64,000 nt of DNA from Hymenobacter terrenus (GTDB taxonomy: Bacteria > Bacteroidota > Bacteroidia > Cytophagales > Hymenobacteraceae), in assembly GCF_000972495.1 (NCBI RefSeq), contig NZ_LATM01000006.1, positions 62,001 through 126,000 on the forward strand, read 5' to 3'. The position numbers and the translations under genes were made by a program. This document shows positions 1 to 8,872 of this stretch, piece after piece. How positions within the stretch are numbered: position 1 is the first letter of the stretch; every line of letters begins with the position of its first letter. The notes beneath the pieces are model-generated. The model was not told where the DNA came from, did no database searches, and saw only the letters and a list, made by a program, of their open reading frames with translations.

Positions 1-15
1 TCCTGCCCCAACGCC

Positions 16-954
16 ATGCCCCACGACCACCACCATTCGCACGGCCATGCCGGCCACGTCCACGCCACGCCGCCGGCCGGGGGCGCCTTCAGCGCGGCTT
101 TCGCCACTGGCATTGCGCTCAACTTAGCCTTCGTTATTGCCGAAACCATTGGTGGGCTCACCGCAAATTCGGCCGCGCTGCTGGCCGATGCCGGCCACAA
201 CCTGAGCGACGTGCTCAGCCTGGGCCTGGCCTGGGGCGCGGCCTGGCTGGCCGGGCGGCGCTCCACAGCGCGCTACACCTATGGCTACAAGGGCGCCACC
301 ATTCAGGCGGCGCTGCTGAATGCGGCGTTGCTCTACGCCGCGCTGGGCTTCATTCTGTGGGAAACCATCGACCACTTGCGCCACCCAACGCCGGTCGACG
401 GCTGGCTGGTGATGACCCTGGCAGGCATTGGCATTGCTATCAACGGCTTCACAGCCTGGCTTTTTCGCGCCGGGCAAAAGAGCGACGTGAACGTGCGCGG
501 CGCGTACCTGCACATGCTAACCGATGCGTTGGTGAGCGCGGGCGTGGTACTCGGCGGCGGGCTGGTGATGTGGACCGGCTGGACCTGGCTCGACCCCCTC
601 ATCAGCTTCGGCATCCTCGCCATGATTGCCGTCAGCTCGTGGAGCCTGCTCCGCGATACCGTGCGCCTGGGCCTGCAAGCCGTGCCCGAAGGCATCGACC
701 TGGCAACCGTACGCAGCTTTCTACTGCAACAGCCCGACGTAGTAAGCGTGCACGACCTGCACATCTGGAGCCTGAGCAGCGGCGACCACGACACCGCGCT
801 TACCGCCCACCTCGTGCGCCCCGGCGGCGCCGATGCCGCCTGGCTGGCCCAGCTGGCCAAGGGGCTGGAGGCGGAGTTTCACATTCATCACAGCACCGTA
901 CAGGTAGAAGACGGCCAGCTTCCCGGCGGCTGCCACAGCGGCTGCACTATCTGA
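16..954 (+). CDS. CDF-family divalent metal (Zn/Co/Cd) efflux transporter, CzcD/ZitB type
   Basis: A 312-residue cation diffusion facilitator that exports divalent metal from the cytoplasm in exchange for protons. The N-terminus is His-rich (seven His within residues 3-16), typical of CzcD-type metal-sensing tails. Six membrane segments follow over about residues 25-210. The metal-site HxxxD pairs of this family are visible as H61/D65 in DAGHNLSD and H166/D170 in HMLTD. The remainder is the cytoplasmic C-terminal domain, ending in a Cys-His motif (CHSGC). The frame is open to the left window edge, so an upstream start cannot be excluded, but the His-rich tail right after this ATG is the usual beginning. 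The family call is firm; the metal specificity is inferred. Confidence 0.93.
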   Translation: MPHDHHHSHGHAGHVHATPPAGGAFSAAFATGIALNLAFVIAETIGGLTANSAALLADAGHNLSDVLSLGLAWGAAWLAGRRSTARYTYGYKGATIQAALLNAALLYAALGFILWETIDHLRHPTPVDGWLVMTLAGIGIAINGFTAWLFRAGQKSDVNVRGAYLHMLTDALVSAGVVLGGGLVMWTGWTWLDPLISFGILAMIAVSSWSLLRDTVRLGLQAVPEGIDLATVRSFLLQQPDVVSVHDLHIWSLSSGDHDTALTAHLVRPGGADAAWLAQLAKGLEAEFHIHHSTVQVEDGQLPGGCHSGCTI

Positions 955-1078
955 ACCACAGGTTTGGTCGAATTTCCCGGATTCTGAGAACGGCACGGCT
1001 GACCGTGGCCAGATAAGGGACAAAGAATTGGCAGCCGGCAGCTAGTCGTTGAATCGGTATTTGGCGCTACTTTTCGCC

Positions 1079-2350
1079 ATGCAAGCGCCCCAGAAATCTG
1101 ACCAATCCGAAAAAGCTACTGAATCCGTGGTTCAGCCCGCCCGCCTGTTCTCCGCTGCTGTTATTGTGGCGGCGCTGGGCTACTTCGTCGACATCTACGA
1201 CCTGATTCTGTTCAGCATTGTCCGGGTGAAAAGCCTGAACGAGTTGGGCATCATCGACAAGGCCGAGGTCACGAACCAAGGCCTCTTTCTCATCAACATG
1301 CAGATGGGCGGCATGCTGCTAGGCGGCATTCTGTGGGGCGTTTTGGGCGATAAGCGGGGGCGGCTATCGGTGCTGTTTGGCTCCATTCTGCTGTATTCGC
1401 TGGCTAATCTTGCCAATGGCTTCGTACAAACCATCGACCAATACGCCTGGCTGCGGCTCATTGCCGGCATCGGCCTGGCGGGGGAGCTGGGCGCGGGTAT
1501 TACGCTCGTGAGCGAGAGCCTGCCCAGGGAAAAGCGCGGCTACGGCACCATGATAGTAGCTACCGTGGGCGTGAGCGGCGCCATGCTGGGCTATTGGGTG
1601 GGCGAGCAACTGGGCTGGCGCAATGCCTACTTCGTGGGCGGCGGGCTGGGCCTGGCGCTGCTGCTGTTGCGGGTAAGCGTGTTCGAGTCGGGCATGTTTC
1701 AGCAGGTACAGGCCCAGACCAACGTGTCGCGCGGCGATTTCCTGAGCTTATTTACCAACCCGGTGCGGCTGGGTAAGTACCTGCGCGTGCTGCTGATTGG
1801 GGTGCCGCTGTGGTTCGTGGTGGGCATTCTGGTGACGCTGGCGCCGGAATTTGGGCGCGAATTAGGCCTCACGGGCGAAGTCACGGCGGGGCTGGCCGTG
1901 TTCTGGTGCTACTTCGGGCTGGTGTTTGGCGATTTTTTCAGTGGGGCGCTCAGCCAGCTGTGGCACAGCCGCAACAAGGCCCTGAAAGTCTTCCTAGCCT
2001 TTTGCGCGACGCTCGTAGCCGTCTACCTTTTTGCGATTAAAGGCGCCTCGCCCGCCGTGTTCTATGGCGTCTGCTTCGTGCTGGGCATCTCGGTGGGTTT
2101 CTGGGCATTGTTTGTGACGGTGGCGGCCGAGCAATTTGGTACCAACCTACGGGCCACCGTGGCCACCACTGCGCCCAACTTCGCCCGAGGGGCCGTAGTA
2201 GGTTTGGTCCCCGCCTTTAAGTATTTGAGCGGTGCCCTGGGCTTCGTGCCGGGCGCGGCGGTACTCGGTGGCGTGTCGCTACTAGTGGCATTTTGGGCTG
2301 TAAGCACCCTACCCGAGAGTTATGGCAAAGACTTAAATTACACAGAATAA
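1079..2350 (+). CDS. MFS transporter (metabolite:H+ symporter / sugar-porter-like)
   Basis: About 423 residues with twelve predicted membrane segments. Between segments 2 and 3 (residues about 90-102) is the MFS signature loop GDKRGRLSVLFGS. The first segment carries acidic residues (DIYDLILF), as in metabolite:proton symporters. The motif ESLPREKRG after segment 4 resembles the PESPR-type sugar-porter signature. The open frame extends to a TTG at 1049, but the ATG at 1079 gives the hydrophilic leader usual for the family and is preferred. It stands alone, 125 bp after the CDF gene, with no metabolic gene beside it, so the substrate is unknown. Confidence 0.85.
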   Translation: MQAPQKSDQSEKATESVVQPARLFSAAVIVAALGYFVDIYDLILFSIVRVKSLNELGIIDKAEVTNQGLFLINMQMGGMLLGGILWGVLGDKRGRLSVLFGSILLYSLANLANGFVQTIDQYAWLRLIAGIGLAGELGAGITLVSESLPREKRGYGTMIVATVGVSGAMLGYWVGEQLGWRNAYFVGGGLGLALLLLRVSVFESGMFQQVQAQTNVSRGDFLSLFTNPVRLGKYLRVLLIGVPLWFVVGILVTLAPEFGRELGLTGEVTAGLAVFWCYFGLVFGDFFSGALSQLWHSRNKALKVFLAFCATLVAVYLFAIKGASPAVFYGVCFVLGISVGFWALFVTVAAEQFGTNLRATVATTAPNFARGAVVGLVPAFKYLSGALGFVPGAAVLGGVSLLVAFWAVSTLPESYGKDLNYTE

Positions 2351-2441
2351 ATATACTACGCATTTAATTATTCAGCCAACCTCTGGCTGCGAGCTTCGTT
2401 GAAGGAGTCAACCAATCGGCAGTTGACTGCCCAATTCTACC

Positions 2442-2843
2442 ATGAAAAAGCTTCTTTTCGGCGCCATTCTACTGGCCGCTCTCACTGCCGCTAACGCCGC
2501 CTCTGCCCAAACGACTCCAGCCCCCACGCCCACCCCAGCCGCCGCGCTCACGCCCGAGCAGCAGAAGATGCGCGCCGACGAAGCCAAAGCAACCTACGAA
2601 GCCCAAAAGCAGCAAGCCAAAGCCAGCGACCAAGCCGTGAGCAACACGAAGGACCAGCTCAAGCAATCGGATAGCCAGCAAAGTGACCTGAAGAGGCAGC
2701 TGGAAGAGCAGCGCAATCAGGAAAAGGCCCAAAAGGAACAGCTCAAGCAGCAACGCCAGGCTGCCAAGGAAGCAAAAAAGCAGGAGCGCGCCGCCCGCGA
2801 ACAAGCCAAGACCGAAAAGCGGCGAGCCAAGGAAATGAAATAG
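2442..2843 (+). CDS. Secreted Gln/Lys-rich coiled-coil protein of unknown function
   Basis: A 133-residue protein with a clear signal peptide (MKKLLFGAILLAALTAANAASA) and probable cleavage before QTTPAP. A short Pro/Thr/Ala linker follows. The rest, about residues 38-133, is a charged Lys/Gln/Glu/Ala stretch almost free of aromatic residues, which predicts one long helix or coiled coil. The C-terminal third is strongly basic (repeated KKQERAAREQAK-type steps). No enzymatic domain is recognised. Small periplasmic coiled coils of this kind are common in Cytophagales; a structural envelope role is only a guess. Confidence 0.75.
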   Translation: MKKLLFGAILLAALTAANAASAQTTPAPTPTPAAALTPEQQKMRADEAKATYEAQKQQAKASDQAVSNTKDQLKQSDSQQSDLKRQLEEQRNQEKAQKEQLKQQRQAAKEAKKQERAAREQAKTEKRRAKEMK

Positions 2844-2953
2844 GCCGCTTTGCGTATTACCTAATGAAATGCTCCGGCTCTGGTCGGAGTTTTTTATTGC
2901 CCAATTCCGCTCCTACTGCTGTACTTTCACTTTATTCTTCGCTCTTTCACCTC

Positions 2954-3400
2954 ATGGCTACGCCTACCAAAAATACCGTTCAATTCTATTCTTGGCACCA
3001 TTTCGTGCTGCTGCCCCTGGCCTTGCTCATGGCCGGCTACACTGTGCTCCGCTACACCAAAGTAGCCGGCGACGATGACCAGATAGCCCGACTATGGTTC
3101 AGCATCGCGGCGCTGGCAGTTATCGGCGTGGGAGTGCTCTTACTGCTGCGCCAGCACTACGCCCTGCAACTGCAAGACCGGATTTGCCGCCTCGAAGTCC
3201 GCCAGCGGTACTTCGAGCTGAGTGGCCAGCGCTTTGCCTCGCTGGAAAAGCAGCTCTCCCTAAGCCAAATTCTGAGTTTACGCTTGGCCGGCGACGCCGA
3301 ATTGCCCGCCCTGGCCCAAGCCGCCGCTACCGAAAAGCTTTCACCCAAAGACATTCAGGCCCGTATTACCAATTTTCAGTTTGACACGATGCGCGTGTGA
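2954..3400 (+). CDS. DUF6526 family membrane protein
   Basis: A 148-residue protein starting at the ATG that gives MATPTKNTVQFYSWHHF. The longer frame from 2864 adds 30 residues without family character. Two membrane helices (about residues 17-35 and 50-70) are followed by a cytoplasmic helical domain. The layout (Gln/Asn-rich N-terminus with HH before helix 1, then two helices, then LxxRICRLEVRQRYFEL) matches small DUF6526 proteins of Bacteroidota as I remember them. Function unknown. It lies 110 bp after the coiled-coil gene on the same strand. Confidence 0.7.
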   Translation: MATPTKNTVQFYSWHHFVLLPLALLMAGYTVLRYTKVAGDDDQIARLWFSIAALAVIGVGVLLLLRQHYALQLQDRICRLEVRQRYFELSGQRFASLEKQLSLSQILSLRLAGDAELPALAQAAATEKLSPKDIQARITNFQFDTMRV

Positions 3401-3491
3401 GGCAATGGGTGGATGGGTGAATGAATTTGCCGACCTCCGCACTTTTTCGCTCCTTCACCTATTCACTCTTTCGCCCTTCATCCATTTGCTT

Positions 3492-3794
3492 ATGATTCTC
3501 TACAACGTCACCAGCAGCATCGAGCCCGCCGTGGCCGACCAGTGGCTGGACTACATGCGCTCCACCCACATGCCCGAGGTAATGGAAACCGGCTTCTTCC
3601 TCAAAAGCCAGCTCTGCCGCCTCCTCAATGAGGAAAACGACGGCATCACCTACGCCGCCCAATACTACTGCCTTAGCGTGGAGCAGCTGGACGAATACCA
3701 GCGCCTGTGTGCCCCCGCCCTCCGCGCCGATATGGAAGCCCGTTTCGCTGGTCAGTACGTCTCGTTTCGCACGGTACTGGAAGTAGTGGAATAG
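3492..3794 (+). CDS. DUF4286 family protein
   Basis: A 100-residue soluble protein beginning MILYNVTSSIEPAVADQWL, the characteristic opening of DUF4286, a ferredoxin-like-fold family found almost only in Bacteroidota. The open frame runs upstream to 3381, overlapping the previous gene, but those 37 residues are low complexity and the family begins at the ATG used here. Conserved features are the early W-x-x-Y-M segment and a C-terminal FRTVLEVVE strand. Molecular function unknown. A strong palindrome about 110 bp downstream ends the transcript. Confidence 0.85.
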   Translation: MILYNVTSSIEPAVADQWLDYMRSTHMPEVMETGFFLKSQLCRLLNEENDGITYAAQYYCLSVEQLDEYQRLCAPALRADMEARFAGQYVSFRTVLEVVE

Positions 3795-3901
3795 CCTGAC
3801 CCCAAACAACCACGCCAGCATGAGCAGCTGCGAGGGGCCTCATCGCCTTTTCCAAAGCTGAGCTAAGGCTGAGGTAATGCGTACCCCAGCGCGCCCGCGC
3901 C

Positions 3902-3958
3902 ATTCTCAAAAAGGAAGCCCGCCGAACAGATTGTTCGGCGGGCTTCCTTTTTGAGAAT
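3902..3958. terminator. Bidirectional terminator, 26-bp perfect stem
   Basis: Perfect inverted repeat: left arm 3902-3927, five-base loop AGATT, right arm 3933-3958. The arms contain AAAAAGGAAGCCCGCCGAAC and its complement, so a U-rich tract follows a GC stem on both strands. It sits between the converging DUF4286 gene and the beta-helix gene and can end both transcripts. Confidence 0.85.
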
Positions 3959-3971
3959 AGCCTTTAGGTTA

Positions 3972-5921
3972 TCAGCGCAGTACACTTACACGAACTGCGG
4001 CGGCCTCCAGCGTGCCACTGGCCACAGGCACGGCAACTTGCACGAAGTACACCCCGGCCGACAAATCACCCAGATTTAGCTGCTGCTGCTGTGCCCCGGC
4101 TACCTGGCCGGCGGTCGTGAAGAAGCGCACCGGGCGTCCCATAGCATCCAGCACCGTGATGCGCGTAGCACCGGCCACCGCCTGCTGGTAGCCCAGCGTC
4201 AGGCTGTTGCTGGTGGGGTTAGGATAAGCCTGTAGGCGCAAAAGTGCCGCCTGCGCAGTCAGGGTGCGCAAGGGTAGCGCGGCCTCATCGGCGCCCCGGT
4301 AGGTGGCGGTCGTGCTGCGGAGCACCCCATCGATATCGCGGGGCACGGCGGCCAGCGGTGGGCTAGCCAGGTCCCGGTCGCCGACCGAAGTACCAGCAAG
4401 GTGCAGGTCGCCACTTGCTTCGCTAACGAATGTCACTGCCTTGCTGATGGAGTTGGCGTCGTAAGTGGAGTTGGTTTGCCAGTTGGTCAGCGTGGGAGAA
4501 GTAACAGGCGTACCGCTTAGCTCACGGCCGGTTTGGCCGATGGCTCCGTTAGTACCAGGGGCCAGAAGCAGGTTATAGTTGCTGGTTAGGCTGCCACGGA
4601 CGGTATTGCCGTCTACTACCGCGAAGGCACTTTGGGTGGCCACGCTGGTGCTGAGTCGGTTGATAAGAATGTTATTGCGCAACTCGGCCGGAAAGGCACC
4701 GCCACTACCGCCGCTTAGGTAAAAAGCCGCCGAACTGTAGGCAACGGGCACCGCAGTTGCGGGCAGCACGATGGTATTGTGGAACGCCTGCGTCAGCCCA
4801 CCGCCCCCAGACTGCTTGAACAGCCAGATACCCGAGGCGTATAGAGTAGTGCTCCCAGTGGCAGCCGCGAAATTCACGCGCTGAATACCGCCGATAAAGT
4901 TGTTAAATACCCTCAACGTATCGCCCGCAATGACGCTCCCCCGAATGCCTTGCGCCTGCGAACCACCCAAGCCCGCATAGCGCACGTAGTTGATGCGATT
5001 ATTTTCGATGCGCCCGCTGGAATTGTCAAGGCTGATGCCGGCAACACTTATGGGAACTGCAGGGTTGCTATTGCGAATCTGTAAGCTGTCGATGCGATTG
5101 CCAAGCAGTCGCATCCGGCGCTGGGCGGCGGCCGAAATGCCGGCAGCGACCCCACTAGCCCCGTCAAGGCCAATAAAAGTCTGACCTCCCAGCACGCAGC
5201 CACTCACTTCATTGCCCGAATCGGGGAAAGTGGGCAGGCCAGAAAAGTTGGCCCTCCCCGCCAAGCGAATAGCCACCGCCGCCTTGTCGACCCGCACGTT
5301 CAGAATGCGATTGTTGTTATTAGCGCCGCTGGCGGCGGTCGCTGTCGATACAATTTGTACCCCACACGTACCGGGCGCGGCAGCTGGTGCCGAGCCGCCG
5401 CCCAGGCGAATAGCACAGTTGCTCACCGTGATATTGGTACAGCCCTTGATGCCAGCGTTGGGGTCAGGGGGAGAGCCGGGGACGGTGGCAATGCCGGTGA
5501 TGGTATACCCTATTTCAATTTGATCAGCTGCCGTCGTGCCGCCATCGGCTACGTTTACCGAATCGAGCGTGATGTAGTCGCAGGCCGTGATGGTTACGGC
5601 GGCGTCGGTAGTCGCACTGCTGCCCACGGGGCGCAGCGTCACATTGCCACCCCGCCCCACAAAGCGGATACGGTTGGCTGCCGAGGAGCCCGCGATATTC
5701 GTGAGCGTAAGCTGTTCGGCATAGATGCCGGGCCGAATGGCAACGGTTACGCCGCCCGCTCCTACACCGTTGGTTTGCAGCGCCGTGGCAGCGGCAGTCA
5801 GGGTGGGATAAGTGGGGCTAGTGCCACCGACGGTGACGGTACCCGTCAGGCCCTGGGCCTGCACTGCCGCGCCGGTGCCCGCGAGCAGTAAACTGGTCAT
5901 GAGAGTTAGTCTTTTCTGCAT
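3972..5921 (-). CDS. Secreted beta-helix repeat protein with T9SS C-terminal sorting domain
   Basis: A 649-residue protein with a signal peptide (MQKRLTLMTSLLLAGTGAAVQAQ). The N-terminal part (TYPTLTAAATAL...GVTVAIRPGIYAEQLTL) and the repeated short strands such as RIENNRINYV and ILNVRVDKAAVAIRL are the signature of a right-handed parallel beta-helix, as in pectate-lyase-like folds. The last 85 or so residues form a type A T9SS sorting domain: AYPNPTSNSLTL, then VLDAMGRPV, then LSAGVYFVQV. It is therefore exported by Sec, crosses the outer membrane through the Por system, and is probably surface-attached or released. No catalytic carboxylate cluster can be assigned, so it may be a polysaccharide-active enzyme or an adhesin. 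Confidence 0.85.
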   Translation of the reverse strand: MQKRLTLMTSLLLAGTGAAVQAQGLTGTVTVGGTSPTYPTLTAAATALQTNGVGAGGVTVAIRPGIYAEQLTLTNIAGSSAANRIRFVGRGGNVTLRPVGSSATTDAAVTITACDYITLDSVNVADGGTTAADQIEIGYTITGIATVPGSPPDPNAGIKGCTNITVSNCAIRLGGGSAPAAAPGTCGVQIVSTATAASGANNNNRILNVRVDKAAVAIRLAGRANFSGLPTFPDSGNEVSGCVLGGQTFIGLDGASGVAAGISAAAQRRMRLLGNRIDSLQIRNSNPAVPISVAGISLDNSSGRIENNRINYVRYAGLGGSQAQGIRGSVIAGDTLRVFNNFIGGIQRVNFAAATGSTTLYASGIWLFKQSGGGGLTQAFHNTIVLPATAVPVAYSSAAFYLSGGSGGAFPAELRNNILINRLSTSVATQSAFAVVDGNTVRGSLTSNYNLLLAPGTNGAIGQTGRELSGTPVTSPTLTNWQTNSTYDANSISKAVTFVSEASGDLHLAGTSVGDRDLASPPLAAVPRDIDGVLRSTTATYRGADEAALPLRTLTAQAALLRLQAYPNPTSNSLTLGYQQAVAGATRITVLDAMGRPVRFFTTAGQVAGAQQQQLNLGDLSAGVYFVQVAVPVASGTLEAAAVRVSVLR

Positions 5922-6218
5922 AGTTGCGAAAATTAAGAAAGCTGATGGGTCCGTGTTAGGTTAAAATTGTCTGTATATACTGCTACCAGCCACTATGGTC
6001 GATAGCACACGCTGCGCCGTGCTGAAATTTTGGCAAAGTCATTCCATGTGTTCTAAAGTATGACGACATAGTGGATAAACTTCTCATTGCCCTAATTTTA
6101 ATACTAAAATGTCAGAGCAATGCCGCCGCAGTTCCACCGTATGATTCCCACCCAAAGCGGCGGGAAAACTCTTTTTTCAGGGGCACCAATACCACGCTGT
6201 GGCTGTTGATTTCAACGC

Positions 6219-6806
6219 ATGAAAAACATCATTTTCTTCGGCGACAGCCTCACTGCCGGCTACGGCCTGCGTGCCAATGAAGGCTTTCCCGCTCTGATTC
6301 AAACGCGGCTCGATGCCGAGCAGCTTCCTTGTAAAGCCATCAATTACGGTATCAGCGGCGAAACCAGCGCCGGGGGCCGGCAACGCCTGTCCACGGTACT
6401 GGCCCGCCAGCCGGTAGATGTATTCGTACTGGCCCTGGGTGCTAATGACGGCCTTCGGGGCATCCCAGTGCGTGAAACCTCTCAAAATCTCCAATACATT
6501 CTCACGGAAGTGAAGCGGCAGTTTCCGCAGGCTACTGTAGTGCTCGCTGGTCTCGAATTCCCCTTCGACCTTGGCCCGCTCGGGGCTTATCGCCTGGGGC
6601 ACTATGCCACAGAGTTCAAGGCCCTGTTCCGCATTCTGGCCGAAAAGAACAGCCTGCCCTTCGTGCCTTTCTTGCTACAGGGGGTATTGGGCCGGCGCGA
6701 CCTCAACTTGCCCGACGGCGTGCACCCCAACGCAGCCGGCCAAAAAGTTCTGGCCGAAAACGTGTGGCGGGTCCTCAGCCCTCTGCTTCAGGTGCAGGTA
6801 TCGTAG
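6219..6806 (+). CDS. GDSL/SGNH arylesterase-lysophospholipase, TesA-like
   Basis: A 195-residue SGNH hydrolase. Block I is FFGDSLTAGYG with nucleophile S10. Block II has G47 in GISGET. Block III is GAND, N76. Block V is LPDGVHPN with D166 and H169, completing the triad. All four SGNH residues are present, so it should be active on ester or thioester substrates. Unlike E. coli TesA there is no signal peptide: the protein starts directly at the first beta strand and is probably cytoplasmic. It faces the DUF72 gene tail to tail with 24 bp between stops. Confidence 0.9.
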   Translation: MKNIIFFGDSLTAGYGLRANEGFPALIQTRLDAEQLPCKAINYGISGETSAGGRQRLSTVLARQPVDVFVLALGANDGLRGIPVRETSQNLQYILTEVKRQFPQATVVLAGLEFPFDLGPLGAYRLGHYATEFKALFRILAEKNSLPFVPFLLQGVLGRRDLNLPDGVHPNAAGQKVLAENVWRVLSPLLQVQVS

Positions 6807-6830
6807 CGCGGTTTCAAGACCGGTCTCGCC

Positions 6831-7748
6831 TTACCCAAATAGATTGCCTTGGACCGGCTGCGGAATGATGAATGGCGGCGGTACCACAATGCCGGTGAGC
6901 CCCCGCATTTTCTCCAGGAAATACGTGGCGAATACCGGCGCATGGCGCACATCTTTTTGGTGGATGAAGAAGTAGATTTCGTGTACGCCCTGAGCAACCC
7001 AGGCGGCCAGGCGCTCGGCCCAGGCATCGGCGCGCTGGTAGTCGGTGCTGTGTAGGCCATGGCCGTTGAAGCGGATAAAGGCCACGGGCGTGGTTAGGCG
7101 CATAGGTAGCACATCGCGGCGGCCAGCCACATCGGTTATCACCAGCGTTTTGTTTAGCGCTTCAAAGGTGGCAAATACCGCATCGGCCAGGCCCTGGTCG
7201 GCAAACCAACGGGGGTGGCGCAGTTCCACTGCCAGCGGCACGGCTTCCGGAAAGTCGAGCAGGAACCGCTCCAGACGCGGCAGGTGCTCGGGCCCAAAAT
7301 GCGGCGGCAGTTGCAGAAATGCCCAGCCCAGATTATCAGCCAAGCCTTCGAAAGCGCGGGCCATCGGCACCACCAAATCATCGGCCTGAAACAGTTCCCG
7401 CTCGTGGCTGATGCTGCGCGGCAGCTTAGGGCAAAACTTGAACTCTGCCCCCACGGCCGCCCGCCAGCGCCGTACCGTGCTCGCATCGGGAATGCGGTAG
7501 TGCGTGGTATTCAGCTCAATGCTATTGAATTGTTGCGCATAATAACGCAGGTAATCAGGCTCCTTGATGCCGGCGGGGAAGTAGGTACCGAGCCACTCCT
7601 TATTGGTCCAGATGGGGCAGCCCACGTGCAGCCCCACGGGCACCGGCTGCGTGGAGCGGGCGCGGGCCAGCACGCGAGCCGTTTCGGCGTGGTCGGGCGG
7701 CAGTTGAAAATTAACGTAGCGTAGGTCGGGCAGGCGGCCAAAATCCAT
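6831..7748 (-). CDS. DUF72 (YecE-like) TIM-barrel protein
   Basis: A 305-residue protein with the DUF72 pattern: HVGCPIWTNKEWLGTYFP near residue 38, then the conserved FNSIELNTTHYRIP strand, KLPRSISHER, FLQLPPHFGP, VELRHPRWF and YFFIHQKDV towards the end. The family adopts a TIM-barrel fold and its chemistry is not established. It matches the length of homologues. The ATG lies immediately downstream of a TACCTTTG element, so the leader would be very short. Confidence 0.9.
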   Translation of the reverse strand: MDFGRLPDLRYVNFQLPPDHAETARVLARARSTQPVPVGLHVGCPIWTNKEWLGTYFPAGIKEPDYLRYYAQQFNSIELNTTHYRIPDASTVRRWRAAVGAEFKFCPKLPRSISHERELFQADDLVVPMARAFEGLADNLGWAFLQLPPHFGPEHLPRLERFLLDFPEAVPLAVELRHPRWFADQGLADAVFATFEALNKTLVITDVAGRRDVLPMRLTTPVAFIRFNGHGLHSTDYQRADAWAERLAAWVAQGVHEIYFFIHQKDVRHAPVFATYFLEKMRGLTGIVVPPPFIIPQPVQGNLFG

Positions 7749-7752
7749 GGTG

Positions 7753-7760
7753 CAAAGGTA
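7753..7760 (-). promoter_or_regulatory. Candidate -7 element for the DUF72 gene
   Basis: On the minus strand this reads TACCTTTG, an exact match to the Bacteroidota -7 consensus TAnnTTTG. It ends five bases before the ATG at 7748, implying an almost leaderless transcript or a start slightly inside the gene. No clear -33 TTG was found at the expected distance. Confidence 0.4.
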
Positions 7761-7781
7761 GCCGCCCGCACGACCAGCCCA

Positions 7782-8369
7782 CTATTCGGCAAACACCATG
7801 TCGATGCACAACGCCGCCGCCACAATCATGGCCCGAATGCTGTCGTTGGCTGCTACGGTGGGTTCGATGCTTATGACGTAGTTATCGGCCGAGGTGAATA
7901 ACTCCTTGCCCAGGCCCATCCACTTTTTCGTAACCAGCGCAATCTGCTCACCGTCACGCACAAACTTATAGTCGAAGCTGGTCAGCTTGCCTTCTATCGT
8001 ACAAATAACCTGGTCGTTGGGGTCGAGTACGTCCAGCTTGCCCCCCAGGCTGAGGATGCGCTGCCGAAACTTGCCCACCAGCCTTTGACTGCCGTCGAAC
8101 ACCTGCACCGTCGACCGGAACAGCGAAACACCGCGCGTGAGGCGCAGCACGCCCTGCCCTACTCCATCCTTCACCTCGATATCAAATGGAGTTTGGGTCT
8201 TGTACTTGGTGAATCGGAACATCTTGGTGAAGAAGCCCAGGTTGGGCTCCCGGCACTCTAGCAGCGGCTGCTGCGACTCCAGGTCCAGGATGTCGTAGCT
8301 GTTGGCCGCCTTGAACATGCCCACGTGCTCTTTTACAAAGAATTGGTTTTTAGTAAGAATCTCGTTCAT
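7782..8369 (-). CDS. Phospholipid scramblase-related / LURP-one-like protein
   Basis: A 195-residue protein with the tubby-like beta-barrel pattern of the LURP-one/scramblase group: NQFFVKEHVGMFKAANSYDILD at the start, then alternating strands (GVLRLTRGVSLFRSTVQVFD, LVGKFRQRILSLGGKLDVLD, GKLTSFDYKFV), then the barrel's hydrophobic C-terminal helix RAMIVAAALCIDMVF. In bacteria these proteins are of unknown role; lipid binding is inferred from the fold. It is in the same direction as the DUF72 gene with 33 bp between them and may form an operon with it. Confidence 0.8.
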   Translation of the reverse strand: MNEILTKNQFFVKEHVGMFKAANSYDILDLESQQPLLECREPNLGFFTKMFRFTKYKTQTPFDIEVKDGVGQGVLRLTRGVSLFRSTVQVFDGSQRLVGKFRQRILSLGGKLDVLDPNDQVICTIEGKLTSFDYKFVRDGEQIALVTKKWMGLGKELFTSADNYVISIEPTVAANDSIRAMIVAAALCIDMVFAE

Positions 8370-8872
8370 GTAACTGAGTTATTGTTGGGTTTAACAGGCT
8401 ACAAGTATAGCCATGTTTTGCCTAGCTTGGCGCGGTTAGCTGTCACCTTTGAGCATGAGCAGCACTGACCCGGCAATCGATGCTGCATCGCCCTTTTCGG
8501 AGGCCCGTCCGTTGGCCTGAACCGTGCTGGCCCGAAGCCCGCCGCACGGCGGAGCTATCGGTTAAGGCATTACGAAAATTTCGGGACTTTTGCAACCCGG
8601 TTTCGAAGAGCGCTGGCGAGGGCAAGCCCGAATTTTATACCCGTCGCATAATCTAATTTTGGTGCCTGTGCAATAGCTCAAGCCTTGTTCCGCAAAATAT
8701 ACTTTGAAGCATCCTTACGGCTACTTTCCGGGCTAACATAAAGATTAATTAAATGCAAGTTTTCTTATAAAAAGACAATTTCAGAGTCGATTCGATTAGT
8801 AAGCTGAGCAGATTTTTAGCAATGGTTTCGGGGGTAGGCCTATGTTTGTTTCGCTCACCATCTGCGAATCGC
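8370..8872. other. 500-bp intergenic region between divergent genes
   Basis: No convincing gene. The half near the LURP-one gene is GC-rich; the half near the RlpA gene is AT-rich (8640-8830) and probably holds its promoter. A 60-codon frame at 8443-8625 has no family features and was not accepted. Confidence 0.5.
8841..8848 (+). promoter_or_regulatory. Candidate -7 element for the RlpA-SPOR gene
   Basis: TATGTTTG matches TAnnTTTG and lies 24 bases before the preferred ATG at 8873. It falls inside the longer frame starting at 8822, which supports the shorter start. No good -33 partner was seen. Confidence 0.35.

Noticed and set aside
1049..1078. TTG-start extension of the MFS gene
   Set aside because: The ATG at 1079 fits the family better, and the extra ten residues add nothing recognisable.
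8443..8625. 60-codon minus frame in the gap before the RlpA gene
   Set aside because: No domain, no promoter and a composition like random GC-rich sequence.
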